A DNA stretch of 64,000 nucleotides from Paraburkholderia phenazinium (GCF_900141745.1 NZ_FSRM01000001.1:4216001-4280000); one strand, 5' to 3'; positions 26,813-39,232 are shown, numbered from the stretch's first letter. The notes: generated from the sequence alone by a model not told the origin. Numbers and translations: made by a program.

Positions 26813-28186
26813 TCAACGGGTACCGTGCTCTCCAGGCATCTCACCGGCCTCACCTGTTGCAAACAGGACATCAAGCCGCTTACGCATCGCCTCCCCCACG
26901 GCAGCGGGGTTGTACCTGTGCAACACATACTCGCGGGCTCTCTCTCCGCGTTGTTTGCCTTCCACCGGATTTGCTACTGCTTGTCGCATGATTTCTACAG
27001 CGGCATCCTGATCGGGTTCAGCCCAGTACTGGCCACGAGACCAGGGATATTCGTGCGCCTCCAGCGGACGCAGGTTGAATGGAACCGGATAGCCCGTTTC
27101 ATCTGTCAGGAAGTCGGCGCTGCCTGAGTAACCGGTTCCGATAACAATGCGCCCAAAGGTCATCGCCTCGGCCATTCCAAGGCCAAAACCTTCGGCACGG
27201 TGTAACGATACGTAGGAGTCTGAAGCGCGTATCAAGCCGAGCACTTCCTCGCGGGGCATGTTTCGATCGAAGCTCACAATGCGGGGATCACGGGCCATCG
27301 CCTCTGCGATCACGGCCTTCATGTCGGGATAGTGATCGGGCGCCCCGGTCGACTTGATCACCAGGCCAACGTTTTCGTCGCCGCGCGGAAACGCTCGCTG
27401 GAAGGCCTCAAGCACACCGAGCGGGTTTTTCCGAAAAGGCGAGGAGTAGTAATCGAAGCTGAACATGAAGTAAAAGCGTCCCTCCTCCAGTCCGAAGTAC
27501 GCTCGCCCTGGATGCTCTCCGCCCGTATCCTCCATGGCCGGAGGCATGATGACGATCGGGCCGGCGAAAATATGTGCGAATGCATCGGCGATGAACTGGT
27601 TGGGCGCCCAGATCTCGTCGATGTTGGCCAGGTGTTCCCGCCATTCCTTCGGCGCCTTGGCGAGTTCCCAATACGTGCAGAGGATGTTGTATGACTGTGC
27701 CGTCAATTCCCGGCGGAGCGTCTTGAACACCTCGGGCACGAAGTCCGGAGCCACCTGAATTACGTTGACCTTGTAGGGATGGTCCTTGTCATAGCGATGC
27801 TGCATGTACGGCGCGATCAACCGCGTCTCGATGCCTTTCTGAAACGGATAGACAGCAAACGGGAAGCCAGCCACCTCGGCCCCGTCCAGGTTTGCCCTGA
27901 ATGCCTGGCCCAGGCCTAGTGCGCCTTCAGCGTAGCCGATGAACAGCGCCCCCGGGCGTAGCCCCTGCGCTGCTAGCGCGGTGGCAAGGCGCGACTTGCT
28001 CGGACGCAGTTTTCTCAATGGCGCGATGCGTATTATCTTGCGCTTGAGCCACTGCATTCGCGACTGAACATAGGGGCCGACGAACTGGCTCCAGGAGGCG
28101 CTGATCGCATGCCTCAATCCTTGACGCTTTCGCTGCTCGGCGAAAAAACGGCGCAACGTATCGAGCCGTCGGACAACGCGTGCCAA
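26813..28186 (-). CDS. Family 4 glycosyltransferase (GT-B), TTG start
   Basis: The 457-residue protein has GT-B transferase motifs: 'GYAEGALGLGQAFRANL' in the acceptor domain, 'EIWAPNQFIADAF', and the C-terminal 'YVSLHRAEGFGLGMAEAM' E-x7-E pattern that binds the donor nucleotide sugar. It is cytoplasmic with basic N-terminal residues. The TTG at 28186 is preceded by AGGAGGG at ideal spacing, a far better site than any nearby ATG. It lies downstream of the 1244-residue transferase and likely belongs to the same unit. Confidence 0.87.
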   Translation of the reverse strand: MARVVRRLDTLRRFFAEQRKRQGLRHAISASWSQFVGPYVQSRMQWLKRKIIRIAPLRKLRPSKSRLATALAAQGLRPGALFIGYAEGALGLGQAFRANLDGAEVAGFPFAVYPFQKGIETRLIAPYMQHRYDKDHPYKVNVIQVAPDFVPEVFKTLRRELTAQSYNILCTYWELAKAPKEWREHLANIDEIWAPNQFIADAFAHIFAGPIVIMPPAMEDTGGEHPGRAYFGLEEGRFYFMFSFDYYSSPFRKNPLGVLEAFQRAFPRGDENVGLVIKSTGAPDHYPDMKAVIAEAMARDPRIVSFDRNMPREEVLGLIRASDSYVSLHRAEGFGLGMAEAMTFGRIVIGTGYSGSADFLTDETGYPVPFNLRPLEAHEYPWSRGQYWAEPDQDAAVEIMRQAVANPVEGKQRGERAREYVLHRYNPAAVGEAMRKRLDVLFATGEAGEMPGEHGTR

Positions 28187-28297
28187 GGTACCCTCCTGGC
28201 TGATTGAGCCAACCGTACTCGCGGCGCGATGAACGGTTAGCAGAGGAGATGAAATTGAGGCGCCGCCTCTCTCAAGTGCGGCGCGTCGTGGGGAGAG

Positions 28298-31200
28298 TTA
28301 CGTATGAGCCAATGCTGCAGGCTGCTGCCCTTCTGGGAGCCACGTCTTGTACCATCGATTGCCGAAGATCACATCGCACAACTGGCGGTAACTGCTGTCC
28401 CACGTAAGCGATGCCGGAAAGTCGGCGCGCGGGACAAAACCGTCTGTCACCCAGTTGCGAATCGCGACCGCGAGATCCTGTGGATCGTCGCCCGAGAAAT
28501 AACGTATCCGGTCGCCAACCATTTCCCGAAACACGGGTAGATCGCGGGCAAGCACCGGAACACCTGCATGTAGGGCCTCGGCGATCGGCAGGCCAAACCC
28601 CTCGTGCCGGGACGCCATCACGAGACCCGAGCTTGCACCATAAAGCGCTCGCAACCCGGCGTCGCCGCACCCGCGCAGCCAATGCAGACGTTTGCCCAAT
28701 TCGGGCGAGCGCTGAAGCTGGCGGGCAAACGCCTCCATATTCCAACCCTGATTGCCGACAATGATCAGGCCGATATCCTCGCCATCTGCCCACAGGCGCT
28801 CGAACGCCTCAAGGGCCTGCAGATGACCCTTACGCGGCTCGACAGTGCCGACCATGATGACGGTAGGCCGCTTTCGCGCACTCTCGATAGCCGCGAGCGT
28901 CTCCGGCGAAATGCTGTCGTCCAGACTTCGACCTGGGAAATCCGCGCCAAGGTGAACGGCGCCGATTGGCAGAGGACGGTCCCGCCGCTTCGGTTCCTCG
29001 CCAAGCCACGCGCTCACGTCATCGGCTACCGCCTGCGAAATGCACACGGCGGCGTCGGCGATGCCGAGCATCCGGCCATACCATTCGGCGACCAGTTTGG
29101 CGACATGGGCTGGAAACAGTTCGGGGTAACGCAACGGCAACAGGTCATAGACAAGCACCACGACTTGCAGGCCATCCAGTCGCAGCCGACGCAGTTCTTC
29201 GAACTCCCCGGGCGTTATGTTGAGATTGACGTCCGCACATAGCAGGACATCTCCCGGGCGGACGTCGAGCGGCCGCTCCGGAAGGTTGACCGGCTCATGC
29301 CCGAGGATGGCGAGCGGCGCAGCATAGGTGTGCCGGAACCGTCCGCCCAGTGCGCGCACGGCCCCCCCTTGCCGGCCCTGCGGCGGTGTTTCGAGCGTTC
29401 GACGGACGATCTCGCGCACCACCCGCTGGATACCCGTACCGAGGTCGACACGCGCCAGATCCGATACGTCGACAAGCAGACGTGGGTGTCCGCCACCCCG
29501 CCACGGCGACGGGAAGCTTCGCGCGATGGCGCGTGCCGTCAAACCCAGGCCATCCGGCAAACTCGCTGCGGCCTCCATTTCGGATTGCATGTCTCTTGCG
29601 ATGACAGCCGCCTGGGGTGCCGCATACGCTCTTTCGATCGCATCGAAGTAAGCTTGAGCGATGACCGGTGGCGCAAGCTCGCGCTTGGCATAGGCACGTC
29701 CGGCCGCGCCGAGTGCCGTCCGCCGGGCGGGATCGCGCATCAATGCGGCCAGCGCCTCCGCGAGGTCGGACGAATCGGCATCTTCCGGCAGACCCACAAT
29801 AACTTCCGCAGGCAACTCCGCTGCCGAACCATGACGATTGACGATCAGTGGAAGGCCCGCAATCAGCGCGTCGGCAACCGCTCCCGAGCTTTCCCCGCGC
29901 GAACCGATCCGCCACTGCACCGCCACGTCAGCCGCTGCGAGCCACGCATCGTAAAGACTCGCAGACAATCGGCCCGTGCAGACGATCCCGGCTTGTTCGT
30001 CAGTCACCACCTTGCTCTGAACATCGCCTACCGCCTCGCCAGCAAAAACCAGCTGGCCGGCGAGTCCCGCCTGTCGCCAGGCATCGGCAAGCAGTTCCGG
30101 ACACTTGAGTTGCGTAACATACCCAAAACTGCACACCACGAACTCGTCGTCGCTCAAGCCGAGGGTCGATCTCGCAGTCTTCCTGTCAGGTCGCGAGCGA
30201 TCGGCCCGCAAATGCGGAATCACAGAGATGTCGCTCGTAGCCTCAGTGCCGAAATGTTCCGACAGCACCGCAACGCCATGACGCGAATGCTGAATCACCC
30301 CCACGGCACTTTCGAGCACCGATAACGAGCAAGGGTAACGTTGCAGCGTCGCGTCCCTCCCACGCTCGGCGTCGAAACGCAACGCGGGGTAGCCGTGCGA
30401 TTGCAACAGCGCGGCCCGGAAGCCGTCGCGTTGATCGTGCGTACGCGGCAACCAGTTCAGATAGTCCGACAAAAAAGCATCGTGCAGCACCACCATTCCA
30501 GGAACCCGAGGCAGCAGGTCTTCCATCTGGAAACGGTGAAAGCTCGAATTGCCGATCTGGTACAAGACGCGGTCAAACTGGCCCGCCTCAAGTAGAAATT
30601 CCTTTGGGCTCAATCGTTCGAATGCCCACAGGCGCACATCGGTAGTCTCACTTTCGCCGACGAGCGTAATGTCGTAATGGCGCGCGAGCGAGGTCAGCAA
30701 ATCGGCGCTGTAGTCGGCGATGCCACTGGTCTGCGGCGGCATAGGCGAGACATAGGCGAGGCGTGGCCGCTTCGACAGCAAACCGTGAACGCGGGTTTTA
30801 CCCTGCTCGGTCCGCTGCCGGTGAATGGATTCAAGCGCGTCCCACGCACGAGATGCAGAGGCTTGCCATGTGAAACGACTCGCCTGCACCGGACCGTATG
30901 CCGCCAGCTCGTCGCGAAACGCCGGGTTCTCGAGGACTTTGCGCATGCACGACGCAATGGCATCCGGATCTTCCGGATCGAATGTCGCGTCTTCGCGCCC
31001 GATCACTTCCGGCAAGCTCGTGACGTTGCTGGCAATGGCCGGCGCGCCACAAGCCATTGCCTCAGCGAGCGGCAAGCCGAATCCTTCATGGCGCGACGGA
31101 CACACGAACAGGCCGCAAATCGAATACAGCGCACGCAGATCGTCTTCCGCCACGAAAGGCACATAGACCAGCCGGTCAGCCGGTACGCCTACGTCACGGG

Positions 31201-32032
31201 CTGCCTGGTAGAGTTTTTCCCGATCCCGTCTGCCGGCGACGAGCAATTGATGACGGGCCTGCAGTTCGGCAGGCAAGCGCGCATAGGCGGCGAGAAGTCC
31301 CGCCTCGTTTTTGTTGGGACTATCCGCGGAGAGAAACATGACGAATCCGTCCTGCAGACCGTATTGCTCCAGCAATGCGGCCCGCTCCCCGGTCGACAAT
31401 GTTGCAGGGTGGAACTCGGGTCCAATGCCCGCGCGGATATTGAAGATCCGCTCCGGTGGGAATGCCAGGTGATCCAACGCCTCGCCGCGGCTGGATTCGG
31501 AAATGGCGAGCAGCCCTTCGCAGAGAGACATCTCCTGAAGAGCCCGGTAATACCAGCGCGCATAGGGCGGTGCCGAAGTCGACTCACCGAATACGTCCGT
31601 GTGATGCAATACCGGAATGAGGTCGTAGCAGGTCGCGACGACCGGTAGAGCGTGTAAATGCCGAGGCTGAACATTGATCACATCGTCGGCCCAGCCATCA
31701 AAGAGACTGGACACATGAACGAGATCGGGCTGCAGCGAGGCGAGAAATTGGGCGCGCAGCGTTTCGGCAAAAGGGCGGCGCGCGGAATCGTGAAATATCG
31801 GCGCTGTGTCGCGTGGCGGATGCCAGACGCGAATATGGCTACGCGGAAGAATCCTCGAAAACTTCTCGGCGAGATCTTCCGCCGTATCGATGAACGTACC
31901 TGTGAGCGCGATGATGACCTCATGCCCACGGGCCTCGCGGGCCATCGCCAGAGCAAGCTCACGCGAATAACGACCAATACCGCGTACGCTACTGTCCCCT
32001 TGGGCAGCCTGTAAATCGATGACAAGACGCAT
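28298..32032 (-). CDS. Giant tandem glycosyltransferase with three GT-B (family 4) modules
   Basis: This 1244-residue protein holds three successive GT-B modules. Module 1 (about 1-410) ends with 'PSRHEGFGLPLAEAMACG' (E-x7-E at about 316-324). Module 2 (about 422-805) starts 'RLAYVSPMPPQTSGIADYS' and has a divergent 'SRGESSGAVADALIAGLPL'. Module 3 (about 850-1235) starts 'RLLVDVSDLARVDLGTGIQR' and carries 'ASRHEGFGLPIAEALHAG'. Module 2 lacks the canonical glycine-rich version and may be altered in activity. Such proteins resemble WbdA/WbpX-type polymerising mannosyl- and rhamnosyltransferases that build a repeat unit processively. It lies with gmd/rmd and FkbM genes, fitting D-rhamnan or mannan synthesis. 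The linkages are unknown. Confidence 0.88.
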   Translation of the reverse strand: MRLVIDLQAAQGDSSVRGIGRYSRELALAMAREARGHEVIIALTGTFIDTAEDLAEKFSRILPRSHIRVWHPPRDTAPIFHDSARRPFAETLRAQFLASLQPDLVHVSSLFDGWADDVINVQPRHLHALPVVATCYDLIPVLHHTDVFGESTSAPPYARWYYRALQEMSLCEGLLAISESSRGEALDHLAFPPERIFNIRAGIGPEFHPATLSTGERAALLEQYGLQDGFVMFLSADSPNKNEAGLLAAYARLPAELQARHQLLVAGRRDREKLYQAARDVGVPADRLVYVPFVAEDDLRALYSICGLFVCPSRHEGFGLPLAEAMACGAPAIASNVTSLPEVIGREDATFDPEDPDAIASCMRKVLENPAFRDELAAYGPVQASRFTWQASASRAWDALESIHRQRTEQGKTRVHGLLSKRPRLAYVSPMPPQTSGIADYSADLLTSLARHYDITLVGESETTDVRLWAFERLSPKEFLLEAGQFDRVLYQIGNSSFHRFQMEDLLPRVPGMVVLHDAFLSDYLNWLPRTHDQRDGFRAALLQSHGYPALRFDAERGRDATLQRYPCSLSVLESAVGVIQHSRHGVAVLSEHFGTEATSDISVIPHLRADRSRPDRKTARSTLGLSDDEFVVCSFGYVTQLKCPELLADAWRQAGLAGQLVFAGEAVGDVQSKVVTDEQAGIVCTGRLSASLYDAWLAAADVAVQWRIGSRGESSGAVADALIAGLPLIVNRHGSAAELPAEVIVGLPEDADSSDLAEALAALMRDPARRTALGAAGRAYAKRELAPPVIAQAYFDAIERAYAAPQAAVIARDMQSEMEAAASLPDGLGLTARAIARSFPSPWRGGGHPRLLVDVSDLARVDLGTGIQRVVREIVRRTLETPPQGRQGGAVRALGGRFRHTYAAPLAILGHEPVNLPERPLDVRPGDVLLCADVNLNITPGEFEELRRLRLDGLQVVVLVYDLLPLRYPELFPAHVAKLVAEWYGRMLGIADAAVCISQAVADDVSAWLGEEPKRRDRPLPIGAVHLGADFPGRSLDDSISPETLAAIESARKRPTVIMVGTVEPRKGHLQALEAFERLWADGEDIGLIIVGNQGWNMEAFARQLQRSPELGKRLHWLRGCGDAGLRALYGASSGLVMASRHEGFGLPIAEALHAGVPVLARDLPVFREMVGDRIRYFSGDDPQDLAVAIRNWVTDGFVPRADFPASLTWDSSYRQLCDVIFGNRWYKTWLPEGQQPAALAHT

Positions 32033-32088
32033 GCTGTCAACCTGGAAAATTCGATGAGCTGTGTTCGGATGGCATTGCCATTGTCAAA

Positions 32089-33492
32089 TCAATCCTTCGT
32101 ACCGTGCGCCGAGCGCCCTGCGATGAATTGACGGCATAAGCGAAGTTCCTCTTCGCTCAAGACGATAGCGAATTGCGAAAGCGCGTCGTCAAGGCGCGGT
32201 TGAGACAAATCGAGTGGCTTTTCGACTGGCGCCGCGCCACCGCGACGGCCGGCTGATCCCGTCCGTCGCTCAGCCGCCCCTTGCTCGTATGCGTGATAGC
32301 GACGTGCCAGCCATTGTGCCGGCCGGGGGGCAACAGAATTGACCAGACGCATACCGCGTCCAGCACCCGGCAGCCGCAAAAAAAACCGTGCACCCATGAG
32401 AAAGACGCGGCGCGCGAGTTCTTTGGCATTGAGCCGACGAAGCACCGCCCGAGGACCGCGCGACGCTAGCCGACGCAACACCGCCCATGGACCCAGCGAC
32501 ACTAGCCGATGTGAAGCGCGCAACGGAGCCGTCACTCGCCAGGACGCACTATTGAGCATTTGCGCCACCCTTTCTTCAGCTTGTGCCGCGACGCGACGCG
32601 CTTCGTCAGTGCGTCGCCCCTGCTCGGCCAGCGCGGTATCGGTCCGCCGAACTGTTTGGGTCAAAGTGCGGGACAGCTGTTGCATTTCCTGCTGTATGGC
32701 GACTGTCCGCTGGGCCGCCGCGTCGGCCTGCCGAACCGTCTCGGCGGCCTGTTCCTGCGCCTGATGCAGAGCGTGTTCCGCATGCTCCGCGCGCCGCAAC
32801 AGGTTAGCGGCGAGTTCGAATCCATCAAAGGTGTTGGGCGGAGTCAGAAAATATTTCCCCAATTCCTCTTTCATTTCGTTCGCCAGATAGAACCGGTTGA
32901 GTCCGTCGAACCAGACGAAGCTATAACCCTGACTGGTCAGGATCGGCTCCCAACCTGCCCAGGACTCTTCCTGAGACAACGGCAGCGTCGCCTCCACCAA
33001 TACGATCCAAGGCCGGAACTGGCTGAAATCCGCGCCGGCCAATACGTCGCCCTCACCGCCCTCCACGTCGACCTTCAGAAAATGTATCGGGCCATCCGCG
33101 CGATAACGCCGACAAATTTCGGCCAGTGGCAATAGGTCAATAGGCTCCTCCACGACAGCCCATCCATCGGCTCGATGTTTGGCGGCAGTCGCGGCGTCAA
33201 AAGTGGACAGTCCGGAGCCGTCGATACGATGGAAAGTCAGCGACGCCGCTTCGCGACCTGCAGCGATACGTAGATTGATGTCGTGAGGCCGTGCCTCACA
33301 TAGCGACGCGAAATACGCTCCCTGTGGCTCCAGATTGATTCCATGCCACCCGTGTTCGTAGAAGAGCCGCGTGATCGACAGGTCGCTCGGATCGGCAGCG
33401 CCGACATCGATATAGAAACCATTACTCACATGCTGGAGCGCGCGCCATAGCAAGATGTCTTCCTGGTTCTGTGCGAAGGAAACAAGCGTCAT
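32089..33492 (-). CDS. FkbM-family methyltransferase with C-terminal helical tail
   Basis: The 467-residue protein has an N-terminal FkbM methyltransferase domain (about 1-215): 'GFYIDVGAADPSDLSITRLF' binds S-adenosylmethionine and 'HFLKVDVEGGEGDVL' is the family's second mark. A long Ala/Gln/Arg-rich helix, probably coiled coil (about 230-312), follows. Then comes SWRVTAPLR (317-325) and a basic tail with amphipathic helices. It would O-methylate a sugar of the polysaccharide. The same helix-plus-motif arrangement occurs in three other proteins of this locus. It is followed 56 bp later by the giant transferase gene. Confidence 0.88.
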   Translation of the reverse strand: MTLVSFAQNQEDILLWRALQHVSNGFYIDVGAADPSDLSITRLFYEHGWHGINLEPQGAYFASLCEARPHDINLRIAAGREAASLTFHRIDGSGLSTFDAATAAKHRADGWAVVEEPIDLLPLAEICRRYRADGPIHFLKVDVEGGEGDVLAGADFSQFRPWIVLVEATLPLSQEESWAGWEPILTSQGYSFVWFDGLNRFYLANEMKEELGKYFLTPPNTFDGFELAANLLRRAEHAEHALHQAQEQAAETVRQADAAAQRTVAIQQEMQQLSRTLTQTVRRTDTALAEQGRRTDEARRVAAQAEERVAQMLNSASWRVTAPLRASHRLVSLGPWAVLRRLASRGPRAVLRRLNAKELARRVFLMGARFFLRLPGAGRGMRLVNSVAPRPAQWLARRYHAYEQGAAERRTGSAGRRGGAAPVEKPLDLSQPRLDDALSQFAIVLSEEELRLCRQFIAGRSAHGTKD

Positions 33493-33498
33493 GAAAGA

Positions 33499-34845
33499 TC
33501 AGGCCAGAATATTGGTTGGGTCATTGGATACACCTCCCGGTGCGGTCATTGGAGCAGCGCGGTTGCGCACGCGGCTCAGCAAGCGCTCGCTCGCCTCCAG
33601 CACGTGAGCGGGCGTGACGGCATGCAGGCATGGCACGCCCCACCGGCATTCACCAGGCTCCTTCAGCCCGCACGGCTGGCACGGTGTCCAACCGCCAATC
33701 GCCACGGCATTGATGCCAGCGGGACGCCAGACCTCCATGCGATCCTGGCCCGACAAGACAACCACCGTCGGTACGTCGAGCGCGGCGCAGAGGTGAGACA
33801 TCCCGGTATCGTTGCTGACGCAGAGCGACGCGCCCACGACGAGTTGCGGGAGTTCCGCGAGCGAGCGGCCCATCATCAACTGCACTCGCCCCTCGGGCAG
33901 CAATGTCGAGAGACGCTCGGCATTCTGTTGCTCAGCCTTCCCCCCGAGGATGACAATGTCGAAATCATGGCGCTCGATGAGCGCGTGACCGACTTCCGCG
34001 TAATGCTCAACCGGCCAGTTGCGGATCGCCGTGCCGGCACCAATGGAAAGCAATGCGAACTGTCTTGTCGATGCCGGCCGCGGCGAAGAATCCGCGAGGC
34101 AAGCCCGGATGGGATGTGGTTGCGGCGTGCCGAAGGCCGCGACGACCGTTGCCGCCAGCATTTGTAGACGCAATTCGGCCTGAAGCGAGCGGGCCCTAAG
34201 TTCACCGGTCCCGATTGCCTGGGAGTACGGGACAATCAGGTCCAAGTGCGGAAGACCAGGCTCGATCGGAGCGGGAAATCCGGCTCGATATCTTGTCCGC
34301 ATCCGATAGAGAACCGGCGTCGTGTCGTCGCCGTATCGCAGATCGACGGCCAGGTCGTAGCTATCCGGCAAAGACGCGGCCACCGCATCTTGCAGTTGCC
34401 GGATGCGCTCTGGCGAACGATCCCACTCACGCATGAGTGCAGGAAAGAAATCGAACGGAACTATGCTGTCGACCAGTCCCGATTGCCGCGCCCAGTCTGC
34501 AGCCCACCCGGCGCAGACGAGAGTAATGTGTGCATCGGGAAAACCCTCGCGCAACAGACGCATTGCTCGCATGCCGAGAATGAAGTCGCCGATATGGTCA
34601 AGCTTAAGAACGGCAAGACGGCGGATCGGTGCGGGACGCGTGTCCGCACCGGGTACGTCCATCACGGTGCCGCCGAGCCAAACGAGCTCAGGCACTGGCG
34701 CCGGCATCTCGACTGCCGACTGCGCCCTGCCTCGCACGAACTGTACAAGTGGTAGATAAAGCTTTCGCGCCCAGCGTTCACGACGTGAGGCCGGGGGCGC
34801 CAGCTTTCGCCGCAGCCCTCCCAATCGGGTGATAAATCGAGCCAT
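33499..34845 (-). CDS. Family 9 glycosyltransferase (heptosyltransferase-like)
   Basis: A 448-residue protein with the ADP-heptosyltransferase family pattern: 'LAVLKLDHIGDFILGMRAMRLL' (GD motif) in the N-domain, and 'LLSIGAGTAIRNWPVEHYAEVG' and 'CVSNDTGMSHLCAALDVPTVVVLSG' in the C-domain. It has a basic N-terminal extension of about 70 residues that may bind the membrane surface, and a Cys-rich loop 'CQPCGLKEPGECRWGVPC'. It ends 6 bp before the FkbM gene and is the first gene of this minus-strand unit. The transferred sugar is unknown. Confidence 0.87.
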   Translation of the reverse strand: MARFITRLGGLRRKLAPPASRRERWARKLYLPLVQFVRGRAQSAVEMPAPVPELVWLGGTVMDVPGADTRPAPIRRLAVLKLDHIGDFILGMRAMRLLREGFPDAHITLVCAGWAADWARQSGLVDSIVPFDFFPALMREWDRSPERIRQLQDAVAASLPDSYDLAVDLRYGDDTTPVLYRMRTRYRAGFPAPIEPGLPHLDLIVPYSQAIGTGELRARSLQAELRLQMLAATVVAAFGTPQPHPIRACLADSSPRPASTRQFALLSIGAGTAIRNWPVEHYAEVGHALIERHDFDIVILGGKAEQQNAERLSTLLPEGRVQLMMGRSLAELPQLVVGASLCVSNDTGMSHLCAALDVPTVVVLSGQDRMEVWRPAGINAVAIGGWTPCQPCGLKEPGECRWGVPCLHAVTPAHVLEASERLLSRVRNRAAPMTAPGGVSNDPTNILA

Positions 34846-35178
34846 ATTTAGATCTGTTCCGACACAAGCCTATGCTTTTATCTTACGGGCAAAGAAATAT
34901 ACCTGTCAGATTTTCGTGAGGCATCGCGCTCGACGCATCCATTGAAGTTCAGCAAGGCACATGCCATGGAATTTCGAGCATAGCATGCCTCGCAAATCCA
35001 TAAAGGACTTGGCCACGGGCATCAAACGATTCTCCACCGCCTGCCTCGACAATGGTCGACGATGCACAACAGCTTCGCTGCATAACGGGAGAATCGAATT
35101 AACATTTTTCTCACATTCCCAAAACAGCGGGAATGTCGAGCATGAACGATTCGCAGATTACGTAGGAAGATTCATAAA
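34846..35178. promoter_or_regulatory. Intergenic region between rmd and the glycosyltransferase unit
   Basis: About 333 bp of relatively AT-rich DNA with no supported gene. It contains the 3' end region of the rmd message and probably the promoter of the unit starting at 34845. Confidence 0.4.
35113..35136. repeat. Inverted repeat downstream of rmd
   Basis: ACATTCCC and GGGAATGT form perfect 8-bp arms with an 8-bp loop, 43 bp after the rmd stop. There is no T run on the minus strand, so a processing or barrier role is more likely than classical termination. Confidence 0.4.
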
Positions 35179-36078
35179 TTACGTTTCCGTCGGATGCTCG
35201 AGCATCCAACGCAGCGTTTCGCGAAGGGGAATGGGCTGAAGCGCCCCGATTGCAGTGCGAAGCTCGTTGTTGCTACCAATGAGCTTATGGACCTCGTTCG
35301 CTCGAACATAATCGAAGTTCACGCGTATTTCTGGATGGTGCACGGTAAGACCGCGCATGATCGCGATGATATCGAGCAGGGAATAGCCAACCCCAGAACA
35401 GACGTTGAATGTGCGCCCTGCGAATTTTCCCGTCAACAGTCGACTATAGGCGGATACGACTGTACGCACATCGGAGAAGTCGCGAATAACGTGAAGATTG
35501 CCTAGCTCAAGAACTGGCGCTTTATCACGGAAATGGGAGACTATTTTCGGCAACAGAAAATGACTGCTTTGACCCACGCCTGTGTAATTAAACGGCCGCG
35601 CAATGGTAATGGGAAGCTTGCCTTCCCACAAACGGGCAACAAACTCCATAGCGAGTTTGCTGATTGCGTAGTCGTTTGCAGGCTCGGGTTTGACCGACTC
35701 GTCAATCACTTCACGATCGGTGTTCCCGTACACATTGGCGCTGCTCGCGAGCAACACCGACTGCGGCTTGCAGCCGGACTTCGTCAAAGCTTCGAGCAGG
35801 TTTCGAGTACCGACGACGTTGGTCTGATAAACCTCGCCAACATCGCCGTGCCCGACGAACGCGATTGCAGCCAGGTGCACGACCGCATCTGGCTTCTCGA
35901 TGGCCAGGGTTTGCGTCAGCGCCTCACGATCGAGCAGGTCACAGACGCGCATGCGCCACGCAGCGCTCGGATCTTCCTTGCGAGCCAATCCACATACTTC
36001 GTGACCATCGCGCATCAGTTCTTTCGCGAGATAGCGGCCCGTGAAGCCGTCAGCGCCGGTGATAAAAACCTTGGCCAT
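35179..36078 (-). CDS. rmd: GDP-6-deoxy-D-mannose reductase (GDP-D-rhamnose synthesis)
   Basis: The 299-residue short-chain dehydrogenase starts 'KVFITGADGFTGRYLAKEL' (NAD(P)-binding), has 'LLASSANVYGN' and the catalytic 'YAISKLAMEF' (YxxxK), then 'RPFNYTGVGQSSHFLLPKI' and 'VIRDFSDVRTVV'. These segments are typical of RMD, which reduces the Gmd product to GDP-D-rhamnose. It follows gmd by 3 bp, so the pair is co-transcribed. A clear paralogue lies at 59047-59976. Confidence 0.92.
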   Translation of the reverse strand: MAKVFITGADGFTGRYLAKELMRDGHEVCGLARKEDPSAAWRMRVCDLLDREALTQTLAIEKPDAVVHLAAIAFVGHGDVGEVYQTNVVGTRNLLEALTKSGCKPQSVLLASSANVYGNTDREVIDESVKPEPANDYAISKLAMEFVARLWEGKLPITIARPFNYTGVGQSSHFLLPKIVSHFRDKAPVLELGNLHVIRDFSDVRTVVSAYSRLLTGKFAGRTFNVCSGVGYSLLDIIAIMRGLTVHHPEIRVNFDYVRANEVHKLIGSNNELRTAIGALQPIPLRETLRWMLEHPTET

Positions 36079-36081
36079 ATA

Positions 36082-38275
<2,194 letters not shown>

Positions 38276-39085
38276 CTAAGAAGCAGCAGCAGCACTAATA
38301 CAACAAGGGTTGAAGTTGCCGCGAACAGACGATGCACGACGTCGTGGATAGATGCGCGGCATTCGAATCGAGCGTACAGCCGCAGGCGCCTGCAGTTTCG
38401 CAGCCGAGCGCCAGTGACTTCGGCTACCCATCGGGCTTGTCAATGCCACTGCCGTGCGGGCCGCCGCTACGGACGATCTGAGCGCAATACCAGCAGCGTT
38501 TAACGGTCGGCAGCATTTGGCATGATGGTAGCCGCGGTCACCCCGCACAACTGCTGGTTTCGATAATGATTGACCACGCCTGCCACGAGTTATCAGGGTG
38601 GCGTCGATCGCGGGCAGCAGTTTGCGTAACCTGATCCTGGTTTACGTCTGTAGGAATCAACGCGAGTAAGATGGCTTGCGCCTTGGTGGTGGGATGATGT
38701 TTTGAACCGAGTCGAGCGCGATCGTTGGGATTGGATCCTGTTTTTTGACCGATCCCATAGCACAAATGGAGGAGGAATCGACGAATGACACGGGACCAGT
38801 CGATGCGATCGGCACCTCGCCGTCTGGCCGGTGACACTTTGCGCAACCGGTCCCAGATGCCGCCTTCCTGCCGGTCGCTCAGGGGGAATCGGCAACTCAT
38901 GTCCGTGCCGCAGCCTATTTCCTGCGCAAACATCTACCACGGATACCCTACCGCAGCACGAACCGGATGCCGGCTACGAACGGCGGCGGTTTGCGCTCAC
39001 GGTAGGGGGCCGCCGAGGTCTGGGCTGCGGCATTAACGGCTCGGTCAAGGCCCACAGTTCGTCTTCGAGTATTGATTTATCCATG
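38276..39085 (-). mobile_element. Degenerate IS5-family transposase (IS427-like group), frameshifted
   Basis: On the minus strand an ATG at 39085 starts 'MDKSILEDELWALTEPLMP', the usual N-terminus of this transposase group. The frame is then broken by stop codons and shifts. Further pieces follow in order: 'CRFPLSDRQEGGIWDRLRKV', 'KTGSNPNDRARLGSKHH', 'VRGDRGYHHAK' and, in another frame, 'RNCRRLRLYARFECRASIHD' before a stop at 38276. The order and spacing match a full-length element about 0.8 kb long that is no longer functional. Terminal repeats could not be identified. Confidence 0.75.
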
Positions 39086-39232
39086 TCCTCTTCGCCAACG
39101 AAACAACGAAGAGGTTAAGAGAGTTCCACGCGGGTTAACAACCCCTAGGCTCATTTTGAAGCGTTTCTAATTCGCCGGCGGTTGAGCTTTCTTTTCGTTG
39201 GCCGTATTAACAGTAATTGGTGTCTTCCTCCA

